Part shown: positions 54,258 to 63,347 of the stretch, in pieces
How the letters are laid out: every line of letters starts with the position of its first letter
Numbering within the stretch: position 1 is the first letter of the stretch
Assembly: GCF_000300515.1 (NCBI RefSeq)
Contig: NZ_AMSI01000004.1
Coordinates: forward strand, 248,001-312,000
Reading direction: 5' to 3'
Length of the DNA stretch: 64,000 nt
DNA from: Nitratireductor indicus C115
Lineage (GTDB): Bacteria > Pseudomonadota > Alphaproteobacteria > Rhizobiales > Rhizobiaceae
The notes under the pieces: generated by a model
The model's input: the letters and a program-made list of their open reading frames with translations, nothing else
Told to the model about the DNA's origin: nothing
Database searches by the model: none
Translations under genes and position numbers: made by a program

Positions 54258-56288
54258 ATGGGTGCGGATGCGGCGAATGGTAATGGGATTGGGGAAGCCA
54301 CCTGCTTGAGAGAAATGGCGAATGCCCTGCGTATGCTAGCGGTGGATGCAGTGGAGAATGCTCAGTCGGGACACCCTGGTATGCCATTGGGCATGGCCGA
54401 CCTAGCCAGTGTACTGTTTACCCGGGTTCTTAAATTCGATGCCGCTGATCCCGACTGGCACGATCGCGATCGATTTGTCCTGTCGAACGGCCATGGATCC
54501 ATGCTTCAATACGGACTCCTCTACCTTTCCGGTTACCCGGACATCTCCCTTGAAGACATAAAACGTTTTCGCCAGCGTGGCTCCATGGCTGCCGGGCATC
54601 CCGAGTTCCGTCATCCACGCGGAGTGGAAACGACAACCGGTCCCTTGGGTCAAGGTGTTGCGAACGCCGTTGGAATGGCGCTGGCCGAGCGCATATTGAA
54701 CGGGCGCTTCGGCGACAAACTGGTTGATCACCGCACCTATGCATTCTGTGGTGACGGTTGTCTGATGGAAGGGGTGGCGCAGGAAGCCATCTCGCTTGCC
54801 GGGCATTTGGGACTTTCGAAGCTGACCCTTGTATTCGATGATAATGCGACGACAATCGACGGGACAACGAGCGTCGCGACATCGGAAGATCACATCAAGC
54901 GTTTCGAGGCGGCGAACTGGGCCACGATCCGCATCGATGGCCATGATATGAAGGAGATCGAGAACGCCTTTGCATTCGCCGCGATAAGTGACAGGCCCAC
55001 GCTCATCGCCGCCCGCACCCGCATTGGGTATGGAGCGCCGACGAAGGAAGGGAAGTCGGTGGCGCATGGGGCACCTCTGGGCACCGAAGAGGTTGCCGGA
55101 TTGAAAGCCAGCCTGGGTTGGGAGACACCAGCTTTCGAGATTCCCGCCCCCATCCTGAATGCATGGCGTCTGGCCGGGCAGCGCAGCAGGAACTTGCGCC
55201 AAGACTGGTCGGAGCGCCTGTCAGCGTCGGGTCGTGGTGGCGAGTTCTCTGCGGCAGTGGAAGGCCAGCGGTCCGGTGATCTGGAAGCACACTTCACCGG
55301 GGCGATCGCGGCTCTGGTGGCCAACCCGGTCAAGGAGCCGGTGCGCAAATCAAGTCAGCGCGCATGCGGCCTCTTGCTGCGAGATCTGGAAGAACTCATC
55401 GGCGGTTCCGCCGATCTCACGGGGAGCGTTCTGTCCGCAGCCGAAACCATGCGACCGATCGTTCCGAACGACTACTCAGGCAATCATGTAAGCTATGGGG
55501 TGCGCGAGCACGCCATGGCCGCCGTGATGAACGGCATGGCGGCTCATGGAGGCGTTTTCCCTTATGGCGGAACATATCTGACGTTCAGTGACTATTGTCG
55601 GCCCTCATTGCGCCTTGCTGCCTTGATGCAGCTGTCTGTGGTGTTCCTCTTCAGCCACGATTCGATCGGCGTGGGTGAGGATGGGCCGACCCATCAGCCG
55701 ATCGAGCAACTGGCTTCTCTGCGTGCTATCCCCGGTTTGAACGTGTATCGGCCTGCGGATGCCATTGAGGCTCTGGAGTGCTGGTATGATGCAGCAAATC
55801 GGAATGGTCCGGCAGCGATGGTTGTGTCCAGACAAGCCACGCCACAGGTGCGCACCAGAGCCGAGAACCATATGCCCGCCAGGCGCGGCGGATACGTGCT
55901 TTCGCCATCCGATGGGCCGCGTGACGCAACGCTGCTTGCCACGGGCACCGAAGTCGCGCTTGCACTCGCCGTAAAAGATGTCCTGCAGGTGGAGGGCTAC
56001 AAGATTGCCGTGGTTTCCATGCCCTGCTGGGAACGTTTCGATGAGCAGGACAGCATCTATCAACGGGATGTTCTTGGAAACGCCGCACGCTTTTCGATTG
56101 AAGCCGGTTCACGATTTGGATGGACCCAGTATGTAGGTCATCGGGATCATGCATTCGGGATCGATGATTTCGGTCTCTCGGCACCCGGGCCGCAAGTGTT
56201 CGAAGAGAAAGGTCTGACGGTCGAGCCTATCGCGCGCCGGATAATGGAACGACTTACCCGGTCAGAGGCTGAGCAGACGCTGGCTTGA
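54258..56288 (+). CDS. tkt: Transketolase
   Basis: 676 residues, full length, one polypeptide. The thiamine diphosphate motif GDGCLMEGVAQEAISLAGHL ends with an Asn-containing loop (LVFDDNATTIDG). Other blocks: SGHPGMPLGMADLASVLF, RFVLSNGHGSMLQYGLLYL, GPLGQGVANAVGMALAER and, in the pyrimidine domain, NHVSYGVREHAMAAVMNGMA. It converts xylulose 5-phosphate and ribose 5-phosphate. The gene is followed by xylulokinase, so it probably serves pentose breakdown rather than housekeeping. It lies 60 bases after the operator candidate. Confidence 0.96.
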   Translation: MGADAANGNGIGEATCLREMANALRMLAVDAVENAQSGHPGMPLGMADLASVLFTRVLKFDAADPDWHDRDRFVLSNGHGSMLQYGLLYLSGYPDISLEDIKRFRQRGSMAAGHPEFRHPRGVETTTGPLGQGVANAVGMALAERILNGRFGDKLVDHRTYAFCGDGCLMEGVAQEAISLAGHLGLSKLTLVFDDNATTIDGTTSVATSEDHIKRFEAANWATIRIDGHDMKEIENAFAFAAISDRPTLIAARTRIGYGAPTKEGKSVAHGAPLGTEEVAGLKASLGWETPAFEIPAPILNAWRLAGQRSRNLRQDWSERLSASGRGGEFSAAVEGQRSGDLEAHFTGAIAALVANPVKEPVRKSSQRACGLLLRDLEELIGGSADLTGSVLSAAETMRPIVPNDYSGNHVSYGVREHAMAAVMNGMAAHGGVFPYGGTYLTFSDYCRPSLRLAALMQLSVVFLFSHDSIGVGEDGPTHQPIEQLASLRAIPGLNVYRPADAIEALECWYDAANRNGPAAMVVSRQATPQVRTRAENHMPARRGGYVLSPSDGPRDATLLATGTEVALALAVKDVLQVEGYKIAVVSMPCWERFDEQDSIYQRDVLGNAARFSIEAGSRFGWTQYVGHRDHAFGIDDFGLSAPGPQVFEEKGLTVEPIARRIMERLTRSEAEQTLA

Positions 56289-56370
56289 CAAGCTGGCGCG
56301 ATGTGCCGCGATAATCGCGCGGTAGGGGCGTTCCCTCACCGAATGACGTTAATCTTTGAATGCGGGCGCT

Positions 56371-57855
56371 ATGTATCTGGGTATCGATCTGGGAACCTCG
56401 TCGGCAAAATTGCTGATCGTCGATGAGGCTGAACGCGTTCAACTCTCTGCGACGCGACCGCTCCAGACACATTACCCACGCCCGGACTGGTCGGAGCAGA
56501 ATCCCTCCGACTGGGTGGATGCCGTGTTCGATACGCTCGCCGAGCTTGCCGCCGAAAAACCCCATATTCTAGCTGACGTCAGATCGATTGGCTTTTCTGG
56601 TCATATGCATGCCTGTTTGCTGCTGGACGAGGCAAACGAACCGGTCCGTCCGGCTATCCTTTGGAACGATTCACGCGCGGCAGCGATCGCTGAGCGCCTG
56701 AACGCGGATTATCCATATCTGGCGGATCAGCTTGGCGTTCTTCCCATGGCTGGCTTCACGGGACCGAAACTGGCCTGGCTCGCGGAAAACGAGCCGGAAA
56801 CATTTCAACGCGCAAGGCGGCTTTCGTTTCCAAAGGACTATCTTCGCTTCAAGCTTGTGGGTGAGCATGCGACCGATCCCTCCGAAGCCGCCGGCTCCTG
56901 GTTGTTCGACGAACAGAATCGAAAATGGTCTCAACCGGCCATCGAGGCTTGTGGTGCACGCCAGCTTACATTCCCGAAAGTTTGCGAATCCGCCTCCGTT
57001 GCGGGCGTTCTGCACCTGGAATTGGCCTCCCGCTGGAATATGCGTGACGATGTGCAGGTGGTTGTCGGCGCCGGCGACGTTGCAGCGGGGGCCGCCGGTG
57101 TGGGTGCTGTCTCTCCCCGGAAGGGATTGATCTCGATTGGAACGTCAGCGCAGCTGTTGACCAGCCATACAGCCTATGCTCCCAACACGCTTCAAACGGT
57201 TCACGCCTTTTGCCATGTGCTGGAAGGCGTCTGGTTCAATATGGCCGCGGTGCTGAACGGAGCAAGCGCATTGGGAGCGGTTGCCCGTTGGACAGGCCAT
57301 GCCGAGCGCATGGGCGCGATGCTTGAAACCGTCGAAGCGCATTACACGGGCCCGTGTGATGTACTTGCCCTGCCATATCTCGCAGGTGAACGCACCCCTC
57401 ACAACGACGCGACAGCGCGAGCGGCCTTTATTGGCATGTCTGCCGAAACCCGAGCGCATCACCTGGCTCAAGCCATGATGGAGGCTATCGCATTCTCTCT
57501 GGCAGACGGGTTGGAGGTGCTGGGCGGCGGCGGGAAGTCACCGACATCGTTCATACTCATCGGGGGCGGTGCTCGCTCACCATTCTGGGCGCAGATGATA
57601 GCCAACATTCTTGGCGTAGTGCTCGAAACCAGCGATGTTTCAGAGATGGGGCCTTCATTTGGCGCCGCACGTCTGGCGCGGTGCGCTTTCCAGACGTCGA
57701 TCACCCTGGAACACTTCAAGCCGCCAGTCGCGCGACACAGGTTCGTCCCCGATGCCCAGTTGCACGCCGCCTATCAGCCACGGCTGGAAATTTTCAGGTC
57801 CCTCTACCGTTCTCTGAAGCCTGAGTTTGCCAAACTTGCATCTTCAGGCCCCTAA
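56371..57855 (+). CDS. xylB: Xylulokinase
   Basis: FGGY kinase of 494 residues. N-terminal MYLGIDLGTSSAKLLIVDE, ILWNDSRAAAIAERL, and C-terminal SFILIGGGARSPFWAQMIAN. LDP-type substrate positions were not checked. It phosphorylates D-xylulose to xylulose 5-phosphate, which the transketolase gene just upstream would use. I chose ATG 56371. A TTG five codons earlier is possible. Confidence 0.9.
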   Translation: MYLGIDLGTSSAKLLIVDEAERVQLSATRPLQTHYPRPDWSEQNPSDWVDAVFDTLAELAAEKPHILADVRSIGFSGHMHACLLLDEANEPVRPAILWNDSRAAAIAERLNADYPYLADQLGVLPMAGFTGPKLAWLAENEPETFQRARRLSFPKDYLRFKLVGEHATDPSEAAGSWLFDEQNRKWSQPAIEACGARQLTFPKVCESASVAGVLHLELASRWNMRDDVQVVVGAGDVAAGAAGVGAVSPRKGLISIGTSAQLLTSHTAYAPNTLQTVHAFCHVLEGVWFNMAAVLNGASALGAVARWTGHAERMGAMLETVEAHYTGPCDVLALPYLAGERTPHNDATARAAFIGMSAETRAHHLAQAMMEAIAFSLADGLEVLGGGGKSPTSFILIGGGARSPFWAQMIANILGVVLETSDVSEMGPSFGAARLARCAFQTSITLEHFKPPVARHRFVPDAQLHAAYQPRLEIFRSLYRSLKPEFAKLASSGP

Positions 57856-57937
57856 ATTTAAGTCCGATGGTGAACCGCCGGAGGATCGGGTTTGAAACGG
57901 TCAGGCTGGCACCATCATCAGTGATCCGGAGTCTGTG

Positions 57938-58888
57938 ATGCCGCGCCCGCCCAGGAATGAAGCAACCGTCATCAAGATAGCCCAGATGCGTTATGACCAG
58001 GGCCTCTCTCAAAGCGAGATTGCCGAGAAACTAGGCGTGTCCGTCGCCACTGTAAGCCGGCATCTCCAGATCGCCATGGATCATGGCATCGTCGAGATTC
58101 GGGTGGCTGAGAACCTCCATCGCGATACCAGTCTTGAGAAAGAGCTGTCCCAGGCCTTCCAGCTGCGTGACGCTGTTGTGGTGATCAACCAGTACGGAGC
58201 TTCCGAGACCAGCCGTGTACTGGGCAGCGCCTGCGCGCGGTTTCTTTCGCAGAACATGCACCGAGGCGACATAATCGGCGTTTCCAACGGCGAGACCGTG
58301 GCCTCCGTTGCAGCCGAGATGCGAAGGGCCAAATCGAGGGATCATCAGGTCGTGACGTTGATAGGCGGCGTTGGAAAAGCGGAGGAGCCCACTCACACGG
58401 CACAGATTTGCCGCGCATTCGCAGATGCCATCGATGCCAAGGCGCGCATTCTGCCGTTACCGGCCGTAGTGGAGAGCAGCGACATTGCTCTGACGCTTAG
58501 AAGCACGGACGCTTTCCAGGACATCAATGGACTATATAGTTCGATGAGCATGGCACTGGTCGGCATCGGCTCGCTGCACGCGGCATCGTCAAGTGTACGC
58601 GACGGCTTGTTTACCCAGCAACAATTCGCCGACATCGAGAAGCAGGGTGGGGTCGGTACCATCTGCGCGCGCTTCTATGATGGCGAGGGGCGCGTTCTGA
58701 AATCAGGCCTCGAAGAGCGAACCCTGTCGATCTTCCTGGACCAGTTTGCCCAGATACCGATGCGCGTGGGTGTGGCCTACGGTGAAAGCAAGGTGGTTGC
58801 CATTCATGCCGCCGTCAGGGGAAAGTTGGTGAACGTATTGGCAACCGACGAAACGACAGCCCGAGCTCTGCTTCAGAATCCTAAATAA
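57938..58888 (+). CDS. SorC/DeoR-type sugar-responsive regulator
   Basis: 316 residues. The helix-turn-helix is MRYDQGLSQSEIAEKLGVSV followed by ATVSRHLQIAMDHGIVEIRV. The C-terminal SorC effector domain has DIIGVSNGETVASVAAEMRR and KVVAIHAAVRGKLVNVLATD. It lies between xylB and the binding-protein gene. Its operators are probably the TGCAAAT repeats at 54171 and 58890. ATG 57938 follows CGGAG. The preceding codon is a possible GTG start. Confidence 0.9.
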   Translation: MPRPPRNEATVIKIAQMRYDQGLSQSEIAEKLGVSVATVSRHLQIAMDHGIVEIRVAENLHRDTSLEKELSQAFQLRDAVVVINQYGASETSRVLGSACARFLSQNMHRGDIIGVSNGETVASVAAEMRRAKSRDHQVVTLIGGVGKAEEPTHTAQICRAFADAIDAKARILPLPAVVESSDIALTLRSTDAFQDINGLYSSMSMALVGIGSLHAASSSVRDGLFTQQQFADIEKQGGVGTICARFYDGEGRVLKSGLEERTLSIFLDQFAQIPMRVGVAYGESKVVAIHAAVRGKLVNVLATDETTARALLQNPK

Positions 58889-58889
58889 A

Positions 58890-58921
58890 TGCAAATAATT
58901 ACATTTATGTAATTCATTGCA
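58890..58921. promoter_or_regulatory. Palindromic operator before the FrcB-like gene
   Basis: The core ATTACATTTATGTAAT is a perfect repeat with seven-base arms, flanked by TGCAA on the left and TTGCA on the right. It directly follows the regulator stop and precedes the binding-protein gene by about 200 bases. Confidence 0.55.
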
Positions 58922-59121
58922 AATATTGCCGTTTAATCTAGGGTGTTGGGACCAGAGAATGCTCGACATTTCTCGAGCGGGTTTGTTTCCGGGCGGGTGG
59001 AGCGTGAAGCCTGGCAGACAAGAGGACAACCCGCTGTCCCGACAAATGTTCGGGTGCATGAAGCTGGTGCACGCGGTGTGATTACTGCGGACATTGCATT
59101 TATGAACCGGGAGGATCTGTG
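58922..59121. other. Leader between operator and FrcB-like gene
   Basis: About 200 bases without a gene. It presumably holds the promoter and a leader. GGGAGG lies just before the start of the next gene. No riboswitch is recognised. Confidence 0.4.
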
Positions 59122-60144
59122 ATGAATAAGACGAAGCTTGGAATTGCAGTGCTGTTTTCAGCAGTTGCGTTTGCGCCTTTGAATGCGCAGGCAGCTGACA
59201 TATCTGCCTGCCTGATCACGAAGACCGATACCAACCCGTTTTATGTCGCCATGAAAAACGGTGCGATGCAGAAAGCGGAAGAACTCGGTGTGGAACTGAA
59301 GACCTATGCCGGACGCATCGACGGTGACAGCGAAAGTCAGGTCTCGGCCATCGAGGCGTGCATTGCCGATGGGGTGAACGGCATCATGCTTACCCCGTCT
59401 GACACGCGTGGCATCGTACCGACCGTGAAGAAGGCGCAGGATGCCGGCATTCTGGTGCTTGCGCTGGACACGCCGCTGGATCCGATCGATGCCGCCGATG
59501 GTACGTTCGCGACTGACAATTTTGCTGCCGGAGAGGCCATCGGCACGTGGGCCAAGGCATCGCTTGGCGATGATGCCGCGAATGCGAAGATCGGCCTGCT
59601 GAACGGGCTGGTCAGCCAGTCGAGCGTCGGGGTCCTGCGCAATCAGGGGTTCCTTACGGGTTTTGGTATCGATCTTGAAGACCCGAACAAATGGGGTGAT
59701 GAAACCGATTCCCGCATCGTCGGCAACGATGTCTCGCAGGGAAGCGAACAGGGTGGCCGCACGGGCATGGAGAATCTGCTGCAGATCGATCCCATGATCA
59801 ACCTGGTCTACGCGATCAACGAACCCGCCGCAGCCGGTGCCTATGAGGCACTGAAGGCACTCGGCCGGGAGGGTGATGTCATGGTGGTGGCGGTTGATGG
59901 TGGCTGCCCGGGTGTCAAGAATGTGAAGGAGGGGGTCATCAACGCGACCGCGCAACAATATCCGTTGCGCATGGCATCTCACGGTGTCGAGGCCATCGTC
60001 GAATGGGCGAAAAACGGCACGAAGCCCCAAAAGACCGAGGGCAAGGATTTCTTCGATACAGGCGTTAATCTGGTGACGGAAGAACCCGTTGACGGGCTGG
60101 AATCGATCAACTCCGAAGAGGCTGCCAAAATCTGCTGGGGCTAA
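59122..60144 (+). CDS. Sugar ABC transporter periplasmic binding protein, FrcB-like
   Basis: 340 residues with signal peptide (cleavage near AQAAD). Sequence blocks [60 protein letters not shown] and [20 protein letters not shown] match the FrcB fructose-binding family of rhizobia. With xylulokinase and transketolase next door a ketopentose or pentitol may be the true ligand. It is expressed from its own promoter after the palindromic operator. Confidence 0.9.
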   Translation: MNKTKLGIAVLFSAVAFAPLNAQAADISACLITKTDTNPFYVAMKNGAMQKAEELGVELKTYAGRIDGDSESQVSAIEACIADGVNGIMLTPSDTRGIVPTVKKAQDAGILVLALDTPLDPIDAADGTFATDNFAAGEAIGTWAKASLGDDAANAKIGLLNGLVSQSSVGVLRNQGFLTGFGIDLEDPNKWGDETDSRIVGNDVSQGSEQGGRTGMENLLQIDPMINLVYAINEPAAAGAYEALKALGREGDVMVVAVDGGCPGVKNVKEGVINATAQQYPLRMASHGVEAIVEWAKNGTKPQKTEGKDFFDTGVNLVTEEPVDGLESINSEEAAKICWG

Positions 60145-60167
60145 GGACTGCTCTGTCACTCAAAATG

Positions 60168-60197
60168 GTCACGCGGTTCGATATCGAACCGCGTGAC
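60168..60197. repeat. Perfect 30-base palindrome between FrcB- and FrcC-like genes
   Basis: Arms GTCACGCGGTTCGAT and its exact complement meet without a spacer. As RNA it would form a very stable hairpin with a small loop. It lies 24 bases after the binding-protein stop, where such hairpins typically raise the amount of the upstream message relative to the permease. No T-run follows, so it is not an ordinary terminator. Confidence 0.8.
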
Positions 60198-60227
60198 GGC
60201 TCGACTCCCCAGGCGGCAGATAGCTTG

Positions 60228-61319
60228 ATGACATCGCACGATTCTACGCCGGCAGGCACAGCAATTTCGACGAAAACGGCGGATCGCGAAAATGCCCCAC
60301 TTGCCGATCTCACGACATTCGGCCGAGGCAGACAGACTCTGCTCGACCGGTTTCAGAACCTCGTTCACGCGCAGCCGGCAGCGATACCGCTGCTTGTTCT
60401 AATCCTGGCCATTGCAGCCTTCGGCCTGTTGCTGGGAGGAAAATTCTTCTCCGCCTTCGCCCTGACCCTCATCCTGCAGCAGGTGATGATTGTAGGAATT
60501 GTCGCCGTGGCTCAAACGTTGGTCATTCTAACCGCCGGCATCGATCTATCGGTTGGTGCGATTATGGTGTTTTCATCCGTAGTGATGGGGCATTGCACGT
60601 TTCGCTACGGTATACCGGCAGAGGTTGCAGTGGTGATCGGCCTGGCAACCGGCGCACTTTGCGGTGCGGTGAGCGGTATGCTGGTTTCACTGGTGCGGTT
60701 GCCACCATTCATCGTCACGCTTGGAATGTGGCAGGTCGTCCTTGCGAGCAATTATCTCTATTCATCCAATGAAACAATCCGCTCGCAGGATCTTGCTGAA
60801 CACGCACCGCTTCTCCAGTTCTTTGGCGAAAGCTTCAGGATTGGCGGCGCCGTTTTTACCAATGGCGTGATTGCGATGGTACTTCTGGCAGCGTTCATAC
60901 ATTTCGTGCTGAACAACACAGCCTGGGGGCGTCACCTCTATGCCGTGGGCGATGACCCCGTGGCCGCTCAACTGGCAGGCATAAACACCCGCGGTGTGTT
61001 GATATCGGTCTACACGGTTGCAGGCCTGATTTGTGCTTTTGCCGGATGGGCGTTGATCGGACGGTTAGGTTCCGTCTCTCCGACCGCGGGGCAATTCACC
61101 AATATCGAATCAATCACCGCAGTAGTGATCGGCGGCACCTCCTTGTTTGGTGGGCGCGGAAGCGTGCTAGGCAGTGTCTTCGGGGCATTGATCGTGGGTG
61201 TGTTCTCGCTTGGATTGCGCATGCTTGGCACCGACCCGCAATGGACATATCTGATGATCGGAGCTTTGATCATTATCGCAGTCGGTATTGACCAGTGGGC
61301 CCGGAGGATGGTCGGATGA
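60228..61319 (+). CDS. Sugar ABC transporter permease, FrcC-like
   Basis: About 363 residues, ribose-type permease with some ten helices. Blocks: LVILTAGIDLSVGAIMVFSS, VRLPPFIVTLGMWQVV and AVVIGGTSLFGGRGSVLGSV. ATG 60228 is preferred. The longer frame from 60165 would translate through the palindrome at 60168-60197. It overlaps the ATPase gene start by four bases. Confidence 0.92.
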   Translation: MTSHDSTPAGTAISTKTADRENAPLADLTTFGRGRQTLLDRFQNLVHAQPAAIPLLVLILAIAAFGLLLGGKFFSAFALTLILQQVMIVGIVAVAQTLVILTAGIDLSVGAIMVFSSVVMGHCTFRYGIPAEVAVVIGLATGALCGAVSGMLVSLVRLPPFIVTLGMWQVVLASNYLYSSNETIRSQDLAEHAPLLQFFGESFRIGGAVFTNGVIAMVLLAAFIHFVLNNTAWGRHLYAVGDDPVAAQLAGINTRGVLISVYTVAGLICAFAGWALIGRLGSVSPTAGQFTNIESITAVVIGGTSLFGGRGSVLGSVFGALIVGVFSLGLRMLGTDPQWTYLMIGALIIIAVGIDQWARRMVG

Positions 61320-62095
61320 GTTCCGCAGACACCATTCTCTCCGCGCGAAATCTCTTCAAACGCTATGGTCGGGTCGTGGCAATGAACGGTGCCGACTTTG
61401 ATCTACTTCGTGGAGAGGTTCTGGCCGTCATCGGCGACAACGGCGCCGGCAAATCTACTCTCATTAAGACGTTGTCGGGTGCGACCGTCCCGGACAGCGG
61501 TGAAATCCTTCTCGACGGCCAACCTGTCCATTTCACAAATCCTCAATCTGCCCGTTCCGCAGGCATCGAGACCGTTTATCAGGATTTGGCTCTGTCCCCT
61601 TCGCTTTCGATCGCCGAGAATATCTTCATGGGACGGGAACTGCGCAGGCCCGGGCTCCTGGGGTCTGTCTTTCGAATACTCGATCAAGCGAAGATGAACG
61701 AACGTGCCCGGAAGGAACTCAGCGATCTCGGCCTCCTAACGATCCAGAATATCATGCAGCCTGTGGAGACGCTTTCAGGCGGCCAGCGACAAGGTGTTGC
61801 CGTTGCGCGTGCAGTAACGTTCGGTTCGAAAGTGGTCATTCTTGATGAGCCAACCGCAGCCTTGGGGGTAAAGGAATCCCAAAAGGTGATCGACCTCATC
61901 AAGGACGTTCGGGCAAGGGGTATCTCAATCATCCTGATCAGCCACAACATGCCCCACGTTTTCGAGGTGGCCGACAGGATTCATATCCATCGGCTAGGAC
62001 AACGCTTATGTGTAATCGATCCTACACAGGTGGGGATGTCTGATGCGGTCGCTCTCATGACAGGCGCAAAACAGCCTCCAAATGAGAAGACGTAA
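61316..62095 (+). CDS. Sugar ABC transporter ATP-binding protein, FrcA-like
   Basis: 259 residues, one ABC domain. Walker A is IGDNGAGKSTLIKTLSG, signature LSGGQRQGVAVARAV, Walker B KVVILDEPTAALG and switch His ILISHNMPHVFE. Single-domain ATPases of this kind are typical of the Frc system. The gene is the last of the cassette. The 3' flank is mobile-element debris. Confidence 0.93.
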   Translation: MSSADTILSARNLFKRYGRVVAMNGADFDLLRGEVLAVIGDNGAGKSTLIKTLSGATVPDSGEILLDGQPVHFTNPQSARSAGIETVYQDLALSPSLSIAENIFMGRELRRPGLLGSVFRILDQAKMNERARKELSDLGLLTIQNIMQPVETLSGGQRQGVAVARAVTFGSKVVILDEPTAALGVKESQKVIDLIKDVRARGISIILISHNMPHVFEVADRIHIHRLGQRLCVIDPTQVGMSDAVALMTGAKQPPNEKT

Positions 62096-62264
62096 GTGGC
62101 CCAAACGAGAATGAAAACCCAGCAAATTGCCTCTGCTTTCTGACGCTTTTAGGGGTCCGACATCAGCGTCAATGAGACAATTTTGGCTTAAGGACTTCTG
62201 GCTCATCATAGCCCTTCAAAGAGCGAAGATGAGACGGAGAACCGGGACTCGGAAGGAGCCGGCA
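62096..62264. other. Region after frcA-like gene
   Basis: No intact gene. An open frame from 62127 leads into the IS3-type remnant but its first part is not recognisable. Confidence 0.4.
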
Positions 62265-62396
62265 GAAGAGAATATCCCCATCGTGCTGGAAGGCTTGCGC
62301 GGTGAGGAGTCGATCACCCCATTGTGCCGGCGTGAAGGCACAGCTGAGTGTCTATATTACAATTGGTCGAAAGAGTTCCTCGAAGCCGGCAAGAAA
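62265..62396 (+). mobile_element. IS3-family OrfA remnant
   Basis: The frame reads VLEGLRGEESITPLCRREGT and CLYYNWSKEFLEAGKK, the helix-turn-helix core of IS3-type OrfA. It is only about 44 codons long, both sides are lost, and no OrfB or terminal repeats are visible. Confidence 0.7.
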
Positions 62397-62904
62397 GATC
62401 AGCCCCTGATAAATATGACGACGAGAACGGCGCAGAACACGATATCGCAAACCCTACGAATCCTGGTGACATCCGGTCGGTTTTCGGGTTTCATCCAGCG
62501 AGAGCCTTCTTCTATCATCGGCACACCTCGTAGCGCTCCGGTACGCATTCTTCGATCGTAACCAGCAAGTTCGGCCAACGGCTCCGTTCAGGTGAAATTG
62601 ATCACTCTGCGCAGCCGTACGGTAATTTCGGTCACATTGACTGTGCCTTCGTGGTCTCCTGCCTTGGTGCGATCAACCCAGCGAATGGATCAAATGGGTG
62701 AAGCCTGCAATGTGGTTTCCACTCCGAATGTTTGTTTATTGCGCTGACGGCGCCCTACCCACGAAATCCCGGATGCCAAGTACCTCATAGCGTGTTTTCC
62801 CAGCTTTGGTCCTAAGTGGAGTATAGTCTGTTACGGACAATCATCAGCGCCAGCAAGTTTAGGCCTTCAGGCCCAGTCGATACGAAGCTCCGCCCATAGC
62901 CACC
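62397..62904. other. Degenerate region, nothing recognised
   Basis: About 500 bases without a convincing gene on either strand. The end nearest 62892 begins the MaoC-tail repeat shared with 53579. Confidence 0.4.
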
Positions 62905-63190
62905 TCAGGAGGGCTGTGGGCGCCCCATCATCAGCCGCAGCGGTTCGTATATCATAACGGTCTTGCCGTTCTGGTTTCGCACGATGTTGTGCGCGCGCGA
63001 GACCACAGTGTCCCTTGCTGTCGCGGTGCACGTCTGTCACCTCAATCTCAGCCTCGAGCATGGTACCGGCCACCACTGGTCCCTTAATGTCCATCGGTGT
63101 GCCAAGAAAGGTGAGCCCAGTCTCTTGCGCCGTCGCATTCAGGGCCAATCCTTCGGCCACCGCGAAATCGAGCGCGCCAGAGTTGACCAT
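62905..63190 (-). pseudogene. MaoC-family dehydratase, 5' truncated and frameshifted
   Basis: The minus strand reads ALDFAVAEGLALNATAQETG, LTFLGTPMDIKGP and MLEAEIEVTDVHRDSKG, the hot-dog fold of MaoC-like enoyl-CoA hydratases. Near 63008 a one-base shift breaks the frame, and in the next frame it continues RAHNIVRNQNGKTVMIYEPL to a stop. The N-terminal part is missing and is replaced by unrelated sequence. Its tail is the second copy of the sequence at 53592-53690. Confidence 0.7.
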
Positions 63191-63347
63191 CGTCGATATC
63201 GAACAGATAGGCAGCCACCGCGCCCGAAGGTATATCTCCTAGCGGCGCAGCGTCTGGGGGCCGGCTCAGCCCCGGATCCTGCCAGTCTCGCAGGTGCAAA
63301 GTCTCGGCGGTCTGCGCAAACCGAGCGACGCGGTTCCGGAAAGCGGT
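63191..63347 (-). other. Fragment of an unidentified reading frame after scpB
   Basis: Read in one frame the sequence gives RVARFAQTAETLHLRDWQDP and DIPSGAVAAYLFDID, which looks like true coding sequence. It stops making sense near the MaoC fragment. The family is not recognised. It is probably the start of the gene once following scpB, cut by the rearrangement. Confidence 0.35.
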
